DNA from: Marisa cornuarietis
Taxonomy: Eukaryota > Mollusca > Gastropoda > Architaenioglossa > Ampullariidae
DNA: 64,000 nt
Assembly (NCBI GenBank): GCA_004794655.1
Contig: SMMW01000622.1
Span: 682,001-746,000 of the forward strand
Direction of reading: 5' to 3'
Of this stretch, positions 47,143 to 57,679 are shown in pieces; position 1 is the stretch's first letter, and each line of letters starts with the position of its first letter. The notes below the pieces were generated by a model. It saw only the letters and a list, made by a program, of their open reading frames with translations. It was not told where the DNA came from and did not search any database. The position numbers and the translations under genes are program-made.

Positions 47143-47744
47143 CCAAAAGCTCTCCATGTGCGTAAAAAACACACAGAAAACGTTCGATCCACCGGGGAAT
47201 GGTCTGAGCTCCGGACAATACTAATAAACCAAAAAGCCACTTTCAGAATAAAACCTCGTAGATACCAAAAGACATTCTTCAACTACATTACTTTTACATT
47301 CATAAAAGGCTTTAACTATATTTTAAGGCATTCTCAATACTTTCTTAAGGATTGTCTCTCTTCGCCGACTAATGTCAATAGAACTGAGGATAACAAACGC
47401 AGCTCAAGGTATCCAGAAAAGGATTTAAAAAAGAAAATGCTTTGGCAAAACAGACAGTTTGAAAACCCCGTCTGTCCAACAATATCACTAGGCATGGTTC
47501 TATTAGTACATAAAGATACCCTGGGGATATTCGTGTTTTCTCGTTTCATTGCGCTCCCAGAATTTTGAAAGCTATTTTTAACATTTTTTTAAACTACATT
47601 TGTTTTGTATTGATTCAGAGAGACAATTCATTCTGTTTTTTCTTCCATAGAAAGCACAGCAAAGGTGACGTGTTCTTCTGCTTTGTGTCATAGAAAGTCC
47701 ATCAAAGGTGACGTTTTCATCTGTTTTGTGGCAAAAAAGTCCAG
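46550..47744. other. No gene recognised
   Basis: AT-rich; contains a (TA)n(TG)n microsatellite (47073-47139). The 160-codon open frame starting inside it has no recognisable domain. Confidence 0.5.
47073..47139. repeat. (TA)n(TG)n microsatellite
   Basis: Short TA run passing directly into about 27 TG units. Confidence 0.97.
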
Positions 47745-47803
47745 GCAAGGCATAGTAGCCAAGGGTTTAGAGTGCTAGACTTCCGGTTAGAAATCTGCCG
47801 GCT
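47745..47803 (+). mobile_element. SINE head fragment (tRNA-like A-box region)
   Basis: CATAGTAGCCAAGGGTTTAG, then AGTGCTAGACTTCCGGTTAG, matches the 'GTGGCCAAGGGTTAGAGCGCTGGACT' style of tRNA-derived SINE heads. It has no B box or tail and runs straight into a 33-bp minisatellite. Confidence 0.45.
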
Positions 47804-47807
47804 AGAT

Positions 47808-47973
47808 GCTCCCCGGACCTGTGACTGGTGTAGTCCCTATGCTCCCCGGACCTGTGACTGGAGTAGTCCCTATGCTCTCCGGACCTGTGACTGGAGTACT
47901 CCCTATGGTCCCCGGACCTGTGACTGGAGTACTACCTATGCTCTCTGGACCTCTGACTGGCGTTGTCCTATGC
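47808..47973. repeat. 33-bp minisatellite, five copies
   Basis: Units share GCTCCCCGGACCTGTGACTG followed by GAGTAGTCCCTAT variants. The last copy is the most diverged. The open frames across it follow from a period divisible by three. Confidence 0.9.
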
Positions 47974-48329
47974 CCACCCAACAGATGGGTACCTGATTAA
48001 TGAAGGAAATTTAATGCTTAGATTAGAAATACCGTGCTAAACTAGATTTGCAGGACAACAGATGGACCGTGGTGCTACACGAAATACTGTGTTTATCGGT
48101 GTAATCAAGCTCACTACACACAAGGACTGCTGCACGAAGCTGTCACGACTATGAGTGTAGGGAAGATGTGTCATGGCCGTATTCGTAAACTACAGCGGAG
48201 GTGACGCCGCAGCTACGTTGGCGACTGTGCACAAGCTTTGGCACAATCAGTGACACTTAGTCAACATCAGCACCACAACACACACCCAGACCTGCTGTTT
48301 GATGCAGAAGGCGGGAGTTGTCAGCCCTA

Positions 48330-48860
48330 GTCGTGCCTCATTCATGGCACTCACCGCAAGAGGGCGCATTCTGTTCCGGGCTTCTCTTCCAAATCATATT
48401 ATGTCACAGCCGCCACGGCCTAACTCTGCGCTTTATCACAACTATTAGATTATACGGCGATTGTGGGATAAATAATTTAACTGCCATCTTTGTTTCATAT
48501 CTATAATGATGCCTGCATCGGCAGTAATTGCATTAAAACATTTATGGACTTATTCGATTAGGCGCGGCTTTATTGATGTATAGTCTGGCCCTAACGGCCC
48601 TCGAAACCTCCCACCGGGTATAGAACTCTCTCAGGCGCCCCACCCCTCCACTCCTCCAGTCCGGTCAGACATGCCGCCAGTGTCGGGTAAGCCATCCTGG
48701 GGCGGGGGATCACACCACACTGCCATCCCGCCTGCACATCGTTGGCTCAATTATTCTCTCAACTTAGTTATTCGATTATGCCCAATTAGAAATGATGAAA
48801 ATTTGATTACGCCTCCGGCCAGGGACCGCGAGGTTTAGGCCCAGGCGCGTCATTGCGCTC
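48330..48860. promoter_or_regulatory. Candidate conserved regulatory block
   Basis: Repeat-free, GC-balanced stretch with CAGTAATTGCATTAAAACAT and then TTTATGGAC (Cdx/Hox-type) around 48520-48550. CCCAATTAG lies near 48780 and GATTACGCCTCCGGCC near 48804. Looks like a developmental enhancer by composition and motif content only. Confidence 0.35.
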
Positions 48861-49069
48861 TCTGGTGTTTCAAAAAAAGGTCGAAATGGAATTTGAGGCT
48901 GTGTAATGCATTCAGGGCACTTACTCTTAGCGCACTCAGCCTTGTTTTGGTCTAAAATCCTGTCGCTGTTGATTTGGCCGTCATCCGCCCTGTCTGAAGG
49001 ATTCGTGTGCAGCGCACAGCACGTTCACATGGCTGAGCGGGCAGAGTGTGGAAAGTCACCACGAGACAC

Positions 49070-49145
49070 AGTAAGACAGCGTGAGACACCGCGAAACATC
49101 GCGAGACACCGCGAGACCTCACGAGACGTCACGAGACACCACATC
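49070..49145. repeat. Short GCGAGACACC-type tandem repeat
   Basis: Seven or so 10-12 bp units (cgagacaccg, cgagacctca, cgagacgtca) in a row. Confidence 0.75.
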
Positions 49146-49304
49146 AAACAAGTCGCTGACTACACTGTGTAGCAGACATGGATACACGGTGTTGCATTAC
49201 CACGAGCCACACCGTGTTGTATCAGGCTGATGGATCTGACTAACACTCTATTATAGCAGTCCTGTTGCATTGGTCATAATTACGCCGCGTTATTTCATAC
49301 AGAG

Positions 49305-49548
49305 TTTACCGTGTTGTATCAGTCTTTTACAACAGGTTGTATCAGTCTTTTACACCGGGTTGTATCAGTCCTTTACACCGGGTTGTATCAGTCTTTTACA
49401 CCAGGTTGTATCAGTCTTTTACACCGGGTTGTGGGTATTGTATCAGTCTTTTACACCGGGTTGTATCAGTCTTTTACACCGTGTTGTGTCAGTCTTTTAC
49501 ACCGTGTTGTACATGTTGTATCAGTCTTTTACACCGTGTTGTTTCAGC
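49305..49548. repeat. 23-bp minisatellite, about ten copies
   Basis: Units read GTTGTATCAGTCTTTTACAC followed by CGG, CGT or AGG. Two copies carry an inserted GTGGGTATT or GTACAT. Period 23 rotates through all frames, so all three plus-strand frames stay open. Confidence 0.93.
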
Positions 49549-49619
49549 AGCTAGACCTAACTACTGTCCACCGTCACAACTCCTGTCACAACTGACGTTT
49601 TGGATCAGATCGTAGATAT

Positions 49620-50539
49620 CGAATTCCTTGTGTAAGCGTGTAACAAGCGTAAGACAACTGCCGGCTTGCCTGAGCCTGATTCACTGACACTTAAAATATT
49701 CCATGTAAAATGTTCTCACTGGTCCCCCCCCCTCCCTGATTGCTGCCCTCTTCGAGTGTAAACACTAGCGTAGAAATTCACGCTAAGATGTAAAGTAAAA
49801 AATGATTGATTCTTGACCATCCAATACTTTCCTAACGACCTAACCAAATCTTGAAATCACGTGAGATTGTTTTGTCCAAAGTCCCAACAGCTAAAAGAAA
49901 CTGACGATACCTGTAGAAAGACGTCAACGGTTTGTGTACCAAGACAACAGTCTTTCAAAAATCGTGCTGACGCAGCTCTATCTCCCTTTGCCATTCCTAA
50001 CCTCATTCTCTAGTCTAAACGAGGAACAATGATGAAGTTGTGTCGTCTAAAGAACTCGTGATACAAATGTCCATCGTGCGTGTTGTCCACGCACCAGACA
50101 TGGTCGAAGGACCTAGTTTGCGACAAGTGCTGTTTGTTATTCGTTTTCTTGACGCCTAGTTCTGTTTAGTTCCAAGTAGTCCCAATCTGCAAACTCTCTG
50201 CTTTGTGGTCTGTGTAGTTGAGAGTTAATTTTTGACATGCAGTTGTGTGGTTCATTAGCCCTCACACAATGTGAGCAAACTCGCTTGTCTTCCTTTCTTG
50301 ATTGGAGTACATCGTGGCTTGGGTGGGAAGGCAAAACACTTTGGCTGAACGGACTTTGTCCTCTGTGCTCGCGCTCCGGTTGTGGCGTTGTTTCATGTGA
50401 TGGGAGGGAAGCCCCTGTGGTGGAGGCTCTGTTCCCGCTCCCACACGCCCCCTTCCTTCTCTTACACGTCTCTCTCTTTTTTCTCTCTCCTACCTCTTTC
50501 TGCGAAGGCTGTCAGTCAGCGTTATAAAGTGTATTGATG
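49620..50539. other. No gene recognised
   Basis: Unique sequence; C run near 49723 and a CT-rich stretch near 50465. No coding motif. Confidence 0.5.
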
Positions 50540-50900
50540 TAATGCACGGTGTTTAGACAGTTTGTCTTAATCAGCTTTACCAAAAGCTTTCTAACTGTCG
50601 GCCAGGGTCTGCCCTGACAATTAAGTTACAACAGCAAATGTTAAGGCCGAGCCCGCTGCCCCTACATTTGAGTTGCGCCCAGGGCTTGATCGGGTGCACG
50701 CCTAACAGCATTGTTGTTCTAATTAAAATGAATGAAGATCGCTCGTCCGGAATCCTGAATATCGGTCTTGTGAGCGCAATCAGCAACAGCAGCAGAAGTG
50801 ACACTTCCACATAAAGAGTGCAGCTGGCCGATGTGTTTTGTACCGAGAAACATTTCTTGGTGCTTTTAGTATTGCTTTTAAGCTGAGATGTCCTGCACTT
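50540..50900. promoter_or_regulatory. Candidate conserved regulatory block
   Basis: Balanced composition, no simple repeats. Homeodomain cores GACAATTAAG (near 50617) and CTAATTAAAATGAATG (near 50719), and a TAATCAGC. Weak to moderate candidate. Confidence 0.28.
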
Positions 50901-52002
50901 TGCACACAAGGTTGTTTGGGCAATGTTTAACACCCCGTAGCACACAACAACCGTCGACTACGGCTCATTTCAGCGACTCTGAGTGTAACTTGGTTTTCTT
51001 CCTTTGCGGCTGATTACACAAACTGCAGCGTCGTTCTCCTCGAAACACATGCATCTGGATGGTCCACACTTAGTCCTGACTCCTGTGCCTATGCCGCAAT
51101 ATCTACAACCAAATAATTAATCTTTGATCGTCTTGTACAATCAATAAGTGAGTAGAGTTTGTGACAAGTGTTTACCCTCTCTTTTGTGACTGCTATAGGA
51201 TATGTCGGGGATCGGCTAGACCAAGTGAAGTGGCCGACAGATTAGTCTCTGAGTTAGAAAATCCCTGTTTCAGACAATCAGCTCATTACGATAGATATCC
51301 AGAGGTAGACAAGTGGCATGCGCTCCATGACACACATAAAACGAGAGGTGACTACAACACATCATGACACGTGACATGCCTGGACTCGATCTGAGATGGA
51401 CATAATGAACCACCTCGTCACCGTGAGTCACAGGCAATGAGTGGCCTCCAGAAACCCAACGCACAAAGGATTAGAAGATGATCTGTAGATAGTTTTTGTC
51501 CCATTAGAACAATACCACAACAAACTCAGTGAATCAAAACGATAACTATTTTTAAGCATGTGTTTTGAATGTTCCATTAGTATTTCTCTCTCATGTAATA
51601 TTCAATGCAACTATCGTACTTCATTCGATGAGAAAGAGTTTCTATGATATACAAGACAATTTCATATAAATTATGCAGACTTTGTTACAACTATCTTGTT
51701 CCATGAATATTGTCTTTTCTATTGTCAGTGATTTCACGCACACAGGTGCAATAACCTGTGCACATTAATGTCTGTTTTTCGTACAAACTAAACTAAGAGT
51801 TCTTGCGAAGCTCTTAAAAATCTTAACACAGCTCGAAATCATCATTAACACAAAAATCATTCAAAAATATGAAAGTCAGTTTTTTTTGTTTAGATTTCTG
51901 CTTAAATAAAACAATTATGTCCCCAAACACGCTGCTTATGCGACAACGATTGTTTGAAAGCAGCTCTGCCAGCATCGGTCATGGATTCTGTCAGCCTTGG
52001 GA
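50901..52002. other. No gene recognised
   Basis: AT-rich unique sequence without domains or structural repeats. Confidence 0.5.
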
Positions 52003-52247
52003 TGATTACTGAAGGAGCTCTTTCAACCTGGCTGTGATTACTGCAGGAGCTTGTTCAACCTGACTGTGATTACTGCAGGAGCTCGTTCAACCTGACTGTG
52101 ATTACTGCAGGAGCTCGTTCAACCTGACTGTGATTACTGCAGGAGCTCTTTCAACCTGGCTGTGATTACTGCAGGAGCTCCATTCATCCTGAGTGGGATT
52201 CTCGCATGAGTTCTACCCATTATAATGTGGTAACTGCAGGAGTTCTA
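52003..52247. repeat. 32-bp minisatellite, about seven copies
   Basis: Units are TGATTACTGCAGGAGCTCGT followed by TCAACCTGACTG. Central copies are nearly identical; both ends decay (to 52247). Confidence 0.92.
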
Positions 52248-53219
52248 ACAATATTAATATAGCAGTAGAGCAAAGTGAGCTGTGCACCTCCCCCACGATT
52301 AACAATATGTAAATGAAGAGAGAATACCAGAAAATCAACTTTAAATGTCTCAATGAACTTTCACTTTTTATTCACATTAATTTATAACAGTGCATGTTAA
52401 TATTATTTGAAATCATGTATTTTTGCTAGTTAGCAGTGTAAATAAAAGTGCGCCTCAAGAAGGTTGCTTTCCTCTAGATGTGCTTTCAACGGCAGTGGTC
52501 GATGGAGATGACAGTGTCAGTGGAGTCCTTTGCACACAACAAAGTCATGTCAGTCTGACGTGTTAACTGTAAGACTAGAATCGGTGATCCTGCAAACCTC
52601 CCAGTTCTACGAGATGAGTTCGAGACAGTTGTTTGCAATCGGAAAGGACACAGAGGAAAGCAAGTCAGTGTAATGCTCCTGTAAGTGTACCCAGAGATAA
52701 GCAGACCAGTGTACTGCTGCTTGTGATGCTGACCGTTCCTTACTGAGGCCGACTATTTGTTGTAAATCTGACTTGCTAAAACTGATAGCTACATGCCCAG
52801 GCGGACTGCTGTATGCGACCGCTGAAAGCCCGAAATGATTGCTGCATGTCCAGGCTGACTGCTGCATGCCCGGGCAGTGAGCTGGATTGGAATGCATGCG
52901 TTGTGTTTCTTGTTTCACAATGCACACTCATTTGCAGTTCTTGCTCAGATTTCTCGCCGCTCACTTGGTCTGTACGGACACGAGACGCCATAAATAGCTA
53001 TCTTAGGCACCAGTAGACTCGGATTCACAAAATACACATCGAATACAACTGTAATGCATCACTCAAAACACTCCAAGCGCAACATCCTAAAAACTATACA
53101 ACTTCGCGTCGTCTAGTAGACTGGTGACTACATTCGAAAGACAGGCTAACACTCTCAGTCTGATGTAACAAAGAGTTGTCACTCTTCATTGAAAGGCCTT
53201 GAAAACCATCAAAACCTCA
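52248..53219. other. No gene recognised
   Basis: AT-rich to 52450, then mixed. CTGCATGCC-like phrases recur near 52800-52870. No coding evidence. Confidence 0.5.
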
Positions 53220-53960
53220 GCGGCAGTGAGCCAATCTTTATATTTGCCAGCCAGTTCTTCCTCTGCCCACCTCGCCATTGACCACCCCCACTGTACTTTC
53301 AAGGACAGTCTTTGACAGAGTCGTCCCACCGATGGAAAGAAAGATGTAGCTGCCGAGAAGTTTCATTGCATGATGTCTCCCAGTTTGTTGAGTAGTATGG
53401 CATGCGGAGCTCTTACAACGCTTTGATGACTTGAATGAGGCCTTCTTTGGTGTTTATTGTATGACAAACCACAGCATATGCCAAGCTCTTTCCATTGCCT
53501 TTTGAAGCCAATGAAGTTGTAGAAGAGATCCCACTAATGTTGTACGTATTTTTCTGGCGTTTTCTCGGCGGTGATACTGAAGTGAGTTTGGATTACTTTT
53601 ATCATCACTTTGCTCGGGTGGCTGATTATGCTGATGGTTTCGTTGTTTTGCCCTGTTTAGTTTTTCCTCTCTTTCAAAGGGGCATGTCTAATAATTGTAT
53701 CCATTCTTTGCGTTCCCAGACTCTTTGATAAAGAGTGGTAAAGGCCTTTGTCGGTTTTTTTCTTATCCTGCTTGAGCAAGTTGCCTGGAACAGTATCAGC
53801 GCTGGGTATCTTCAGACTGTGCAAAGCTATTTTGACCCTGTCGCGGAGGGCTGGTAGGTCTGAAGACAGAAGCTAACGTCCCTCAGAAAGCAGCTAGATT
53901 TGAATGTGAGCCTACAGAGCTACCAGTCACAGAGATCATTCCTGACAGAGATTGGCAGGC
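53220..53960 (-). mobile_element. RTE-like LINE fragment (copy E)
   Basis: Minus frames read SLKIPSADTVPGNLLKQ, SISIISHPSKVMIKVIQT-like text, FYNFIGFKKAMERAWHMLW (SFIDFKKAFDR-type motif), NTKEGLIQVIKAL and finally GGQRKNWLANIK. The catalytic FADD segment is deleted. Divergent from copies A-C, perhaps another subfamily. Confidence 0.72.
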
Positions 53961-53984
53961 TTCGGGGAATCAGTGACTGAGGAA

Positions 53985-54370
53985 GGTTAGTAAATCTTTC
54001 AGTCATTGGTCCCTTGACTTGTACCTGTCGTTGGGAAGGGGGGAAACATGGATAGACGCGGCAGCTGATAAAGCCCGGCATTTACGCCTGTTCTAGGAAA
54101 TAGTAAGCAGGTCCTTCCAGGACGACCAGCCTAGTCTTCGACGTTCGTCATCCAGTTCTTCCTCTGGCCACCGCGGCATCGACCACCCTCCGAGGTACCT
54201 TGAAGGATAGTCAAGGTGTCGTGCCGGGTCACATGGCCAAGCCAGACAATCTTACGTTGCTTGACTGTTACAAGTGCTTCGTACGAAGTCATTAGTTTTA
54301 TGTCCTTTATATGAGATACGGAACAGCCTCTTCAGGCGCTTGCTTTCGAATGCCTGGACAAAGTCCACAA
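53985..54370 (-). mobile_element. RTE-like LINE 3' end (copy F)
   Basis: The minus frame reads [48 protein letters not shown] and [10 protein letters not shown]: the C-terminal region shared with A-D. It lies head to tail with copy E. Confidence 0.78.
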
Positions 54371-55610
54371 GACTTGAAAGTGGGAGGAAGAGAGGAAGCA
54401 GGATATGACATCACAATACAGTGAATGGTAGCTTCAGCAACAAAAGCAAAACAAAAATAAAACTAAGAACGGATGTGAGCTTTTAGTAAATGAGAATATC
54501 GCCATAGAAATAAATGGTCTTAAATGATGTATAAAACATAATATATAATCCTATTAAACAAAATATGTCATATGTAAAACATTATTGTTCTAGTATCTTA
54601 TTTTTAAACAAATTTGTCTCATACCCTTTTAACTGCGCTCAAACCTGATACAATTGATTTATATATAAAAAAACTTTTATTTTCTTAAAGATATTATACA
54701 TTGAACTTGTTATTATGTCCCTTTGATTGATATGTATATATATATATATATTGTATAATTCATGAATAAAATTATAATGTAAGGACACATAATTTGAATC
54801 GTCTTTTTTGCGGGAGAACAATGGTCAGGCTGACTACTAGCAAGTGAGTCAAATCGACTATGTGTCCGGCTTGAACAGATGATTTATCAGAAGAGGTAAA
54901 AGCGGCGGAAGAAGAGGGTTGGGCTCCGCATTCCTCATGCTGTACCTTAGGCACAGTGAACCCCTCACCTTCTCTGGCCTTATGGCCACGATGCAGACAG
55001 ACACAACAATAAAGAAAGGTGGATGGGGATTAGATAAGATTATGACATTTGCAGGCTGACACTCTTGTGCCAATTAATAATAAACTACATAAGAAACACC
55101 AAGGACGGGTCGCAGTTTCAGAAAGCGCCGTCTTTTGAAGCTTAAAAAAAAAAGGAAAAGGGAAAAGAAATGGCGGACTAAGACTCCTGCAGTCACCTGC
55201 CTTCCTAAAATTCATTGTTAAAAACGCGAATGTTTTTCCCCTTATTTTATTGTCGTAATCCACGCAAATGCGCTGACGTTAAAAACGTTTGAAGAAAAGG
55301 AGGAGGACAAAAAGCATTGAAAGAGATAAACATGGCAGATTACTACCGGAGCCCTGGCAGGCTGCTACATAGAAACAGACTCAAAACAAGAAACTAAGCC
55401 TTCTTTGAGAGGTTCAAATCGCCTTTCTTTTCTCCTTACTGCCAAGAAAGTAATAGTCTTTTGTGTCTTTTATGCGCATGTTAAGCCCCTTGCGGCGGGC
55501 TACGTGTTTCTAACCAAGCAGCAACAAAAAGAAATTAAAAAAAAAGACTGTAAAGAGACAGCACTCTACGTGGGCACCGAGGGCAGCGGGGGGAGAGTGA
55601 AGGACGTGAG
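54371..55610. other. No gene recognised
   Basis: AT-rich with a TA run near 54730-54752 and poly-A near 55143. No coding motif. Confidence 0.5.
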
Positions 55611-55790
55611 AGACGATTAATTGGAATAATCAAGGATCTGCGTGTCACCGGGCCAGCGCCATGTTCGTAAAATCTTGTTTACTAGAAACATGATCGTCAT
55701 TACGACGGCGTTTGTAATGAAATTCAACTCAGAGAGCTTGGCCCTTGTTGGTTCGGGCTCCCCTGTATGTAGATAACTGTTAATTTCTAC
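55611..55790. promoter_or_regulatory. Candidate regulatory block
   Basis: GACGATTAATTGGAATAATC (55612-55631) pairs ATTA and TAAT cores. CGTCATTACGACGG and TTTGTAATGAAATTC follow in balanced sequence. Confidence 0.3.
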
Positions 55791-57299
55791 AGCAGTTCAG
55801 GGGGAAATAGTATCTTTACAGTTGATGTTGTCCTTTTTCTTAAAACTGTTATCTCACTAGTATTTTTATTTAATGTTCTAATGTTTTAACTTGATAAATA
55901 TGGGTATTTTCAACAATAAAATATGCCAGCAGCTGTCTTCATGTGGAGGCAGGGGTAATAATAAAAGAGCGTGTACGTGACAGCTGTGATACTGCAAATA
56001 GCAAACTGAAAGAAACGGTTGTGATAAAGTGTGTCACCCATAAACTAATCTCCGTGTTTCACAGCGATAACGATAATCGAAGCTCGATATACTCACAATA
56101 GCTCACAATAAAGATGTAAACCGATCAAAGGAAGCCATTACAGAAATGTAACACTCATAAAATATAAACGGAACCACCTCAGCAATGATAAATTTATTAT
56201 ACTCATTGAATTATATCATTGTTAGCAAAAATAGTAAATAAATCATGTTTAATGGCAGTTTAGGCAAAGTGGGGAAAGGGGGCCCGTCACGCATTCACAA
56301 GACCTTCGTTATCAAAGAATAAGATCTTGGGTCACATTAAAAAGCGTAGGTCCCTAAACACAACAAGTGCGATCTATGGTATCATCTGTACAGACAGCTC
56401 GGACGCACACAACTAAGAGACTGGAAGCAATGAGCACACAACTTAACTGAAGCTCTTGGCCATTGCAACACTGTAGCACTGTCACATTGTAACACTGATT
56501 AGAATTTATATGTACATGGATGCATTATTTATGTATGAAAAGAACGTTAGCTGCTCATTTTCTGAGTTTTCAAAATCAAAGTAAACCTGACACAATCTCT
56601 CTAATAAACATACTCTCCTGATCAAAATGAGATGTGAAATAAAATTTCAAACAAGGTTTTAAAAAGCTGTATTCGCCACCAGAATTTACATGTACTCTCA
56701 AGAAGTTCGACAAGTTTTTTTCTTACTATGCGTTCTCTTACAAGATATGTTTTTTCACGTGGCGTGCTTACTACCGCCTGATGGCGATCACATCAGATAC
56801 ACTCACCAACACAGCATCACACTCTGAACACTATACTCGGAGTATAGCCTGGAGGATATAGAGCAAATGGAAATGGCGAGGCAACGAACTAGTTAGTTTT
56901 GCAGCTGTGAACGAGTTAAAAATAAAGTATGACACGTAGATAGAATCCCGATCCATCAGCTGCTAAGTTCTCCATCTGTTTAATAAATAATGAAAGGGAG
57001 AGCATAATCCTTCTCGTATCCCCCCACCCTTACTTCCTGAGGCAATTCATCATGGCGTGACGCCGGCGGACTGGCTGGTCTGCTGGCTGGCTGGTCCACC
57101 ATCATCAAGACACGGGCTCGTGTTTCCCGTTCCGCTGACTTGGCGCCATGCTCCGTGACCCCTGCATACCTAGACCGGTGAGCACTTCCGCCCTGCCCCC
57201 CTCCATTACTTCCTCCCCTTCTTTGGATCAGGCGTCATCCCTAGGGACAAGCAGTCAAAGGAAAGGATGCGATTGCTCCCTGGGGCTCGAAAAACAGCT
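55791..57299. other. No gene recognised
   Basis: AT-rich to 57000, then a mixed stretch with CTGGCTGGTC repeats (57070-57100). No coding evidence. Confidence 0.5.
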
Positions 57300-57480
57300 T
57301 TGTGTATGAGCTATTAACTGCCATCCCTAATGTGATTAGTCGTGAAACATTTATGGGATAAATTGATTATTGCATTGTAATTTTTCTCGCTAATCGTCGA
57401 AGTGAGGAAAGAGCCCATCTGATTGCAAACTAATATTCGCCGTGCTTTCATTCAAAATAACTAGGTTGAAAGTGCCGAGG
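57300..57480. promoter_or_regulatory. Candidate regulatory block
   Basis: Contains TAATGTGATTAGTCG, AACATTTATGGGATAAATTG and ATTATTGCATTGTAATTTTT. ACATTTATGG is shared with the 48.5 kb block. Confidence 0.35.
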
Positions 57481-57650
57481 AAAAAAAAACACTTGTAAAT
57501 GGGCATGCGCAAGAGAAGCGTCCCTGAGAACAGACAGCCTAATCCCTAGTGGTCCGACTTTTTTGATAAATATAGTATTAAGCGATGGGAGCGCAACGCC
57601 GTCGCTTTAACCCTCACCATCTCTCAGTCACACGTTCAGGTTTGAACCCA

Positions 57651-57674
57651 CACGTGACACACGTGACACACGTG
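57651..57674. promoter_or_regulatory. Triple CACGTG E-box
   Basis: CACGTG at 57651, 57660 and 57669, exactly 9 bp apart, joined by ACA. CACGTG is the palindromic site for USF/MITF/MYC/CLOCK-type bHLH proteins. Function inferred only. Confidence 0.5.
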
Positions 57675-57679
57675 ACTAC

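Noticed and set aside
47086..47568. 160-codon open frame starting in a TG run
   Set aside because: Start is microsatellite Cys-Val; the rest shows no recognisable domain.
49305..52247. CRISPR-like repeat arrays
   Set aside because: Units are head to tail with no unique spacers, and the genome is animal; these are minisatellites.
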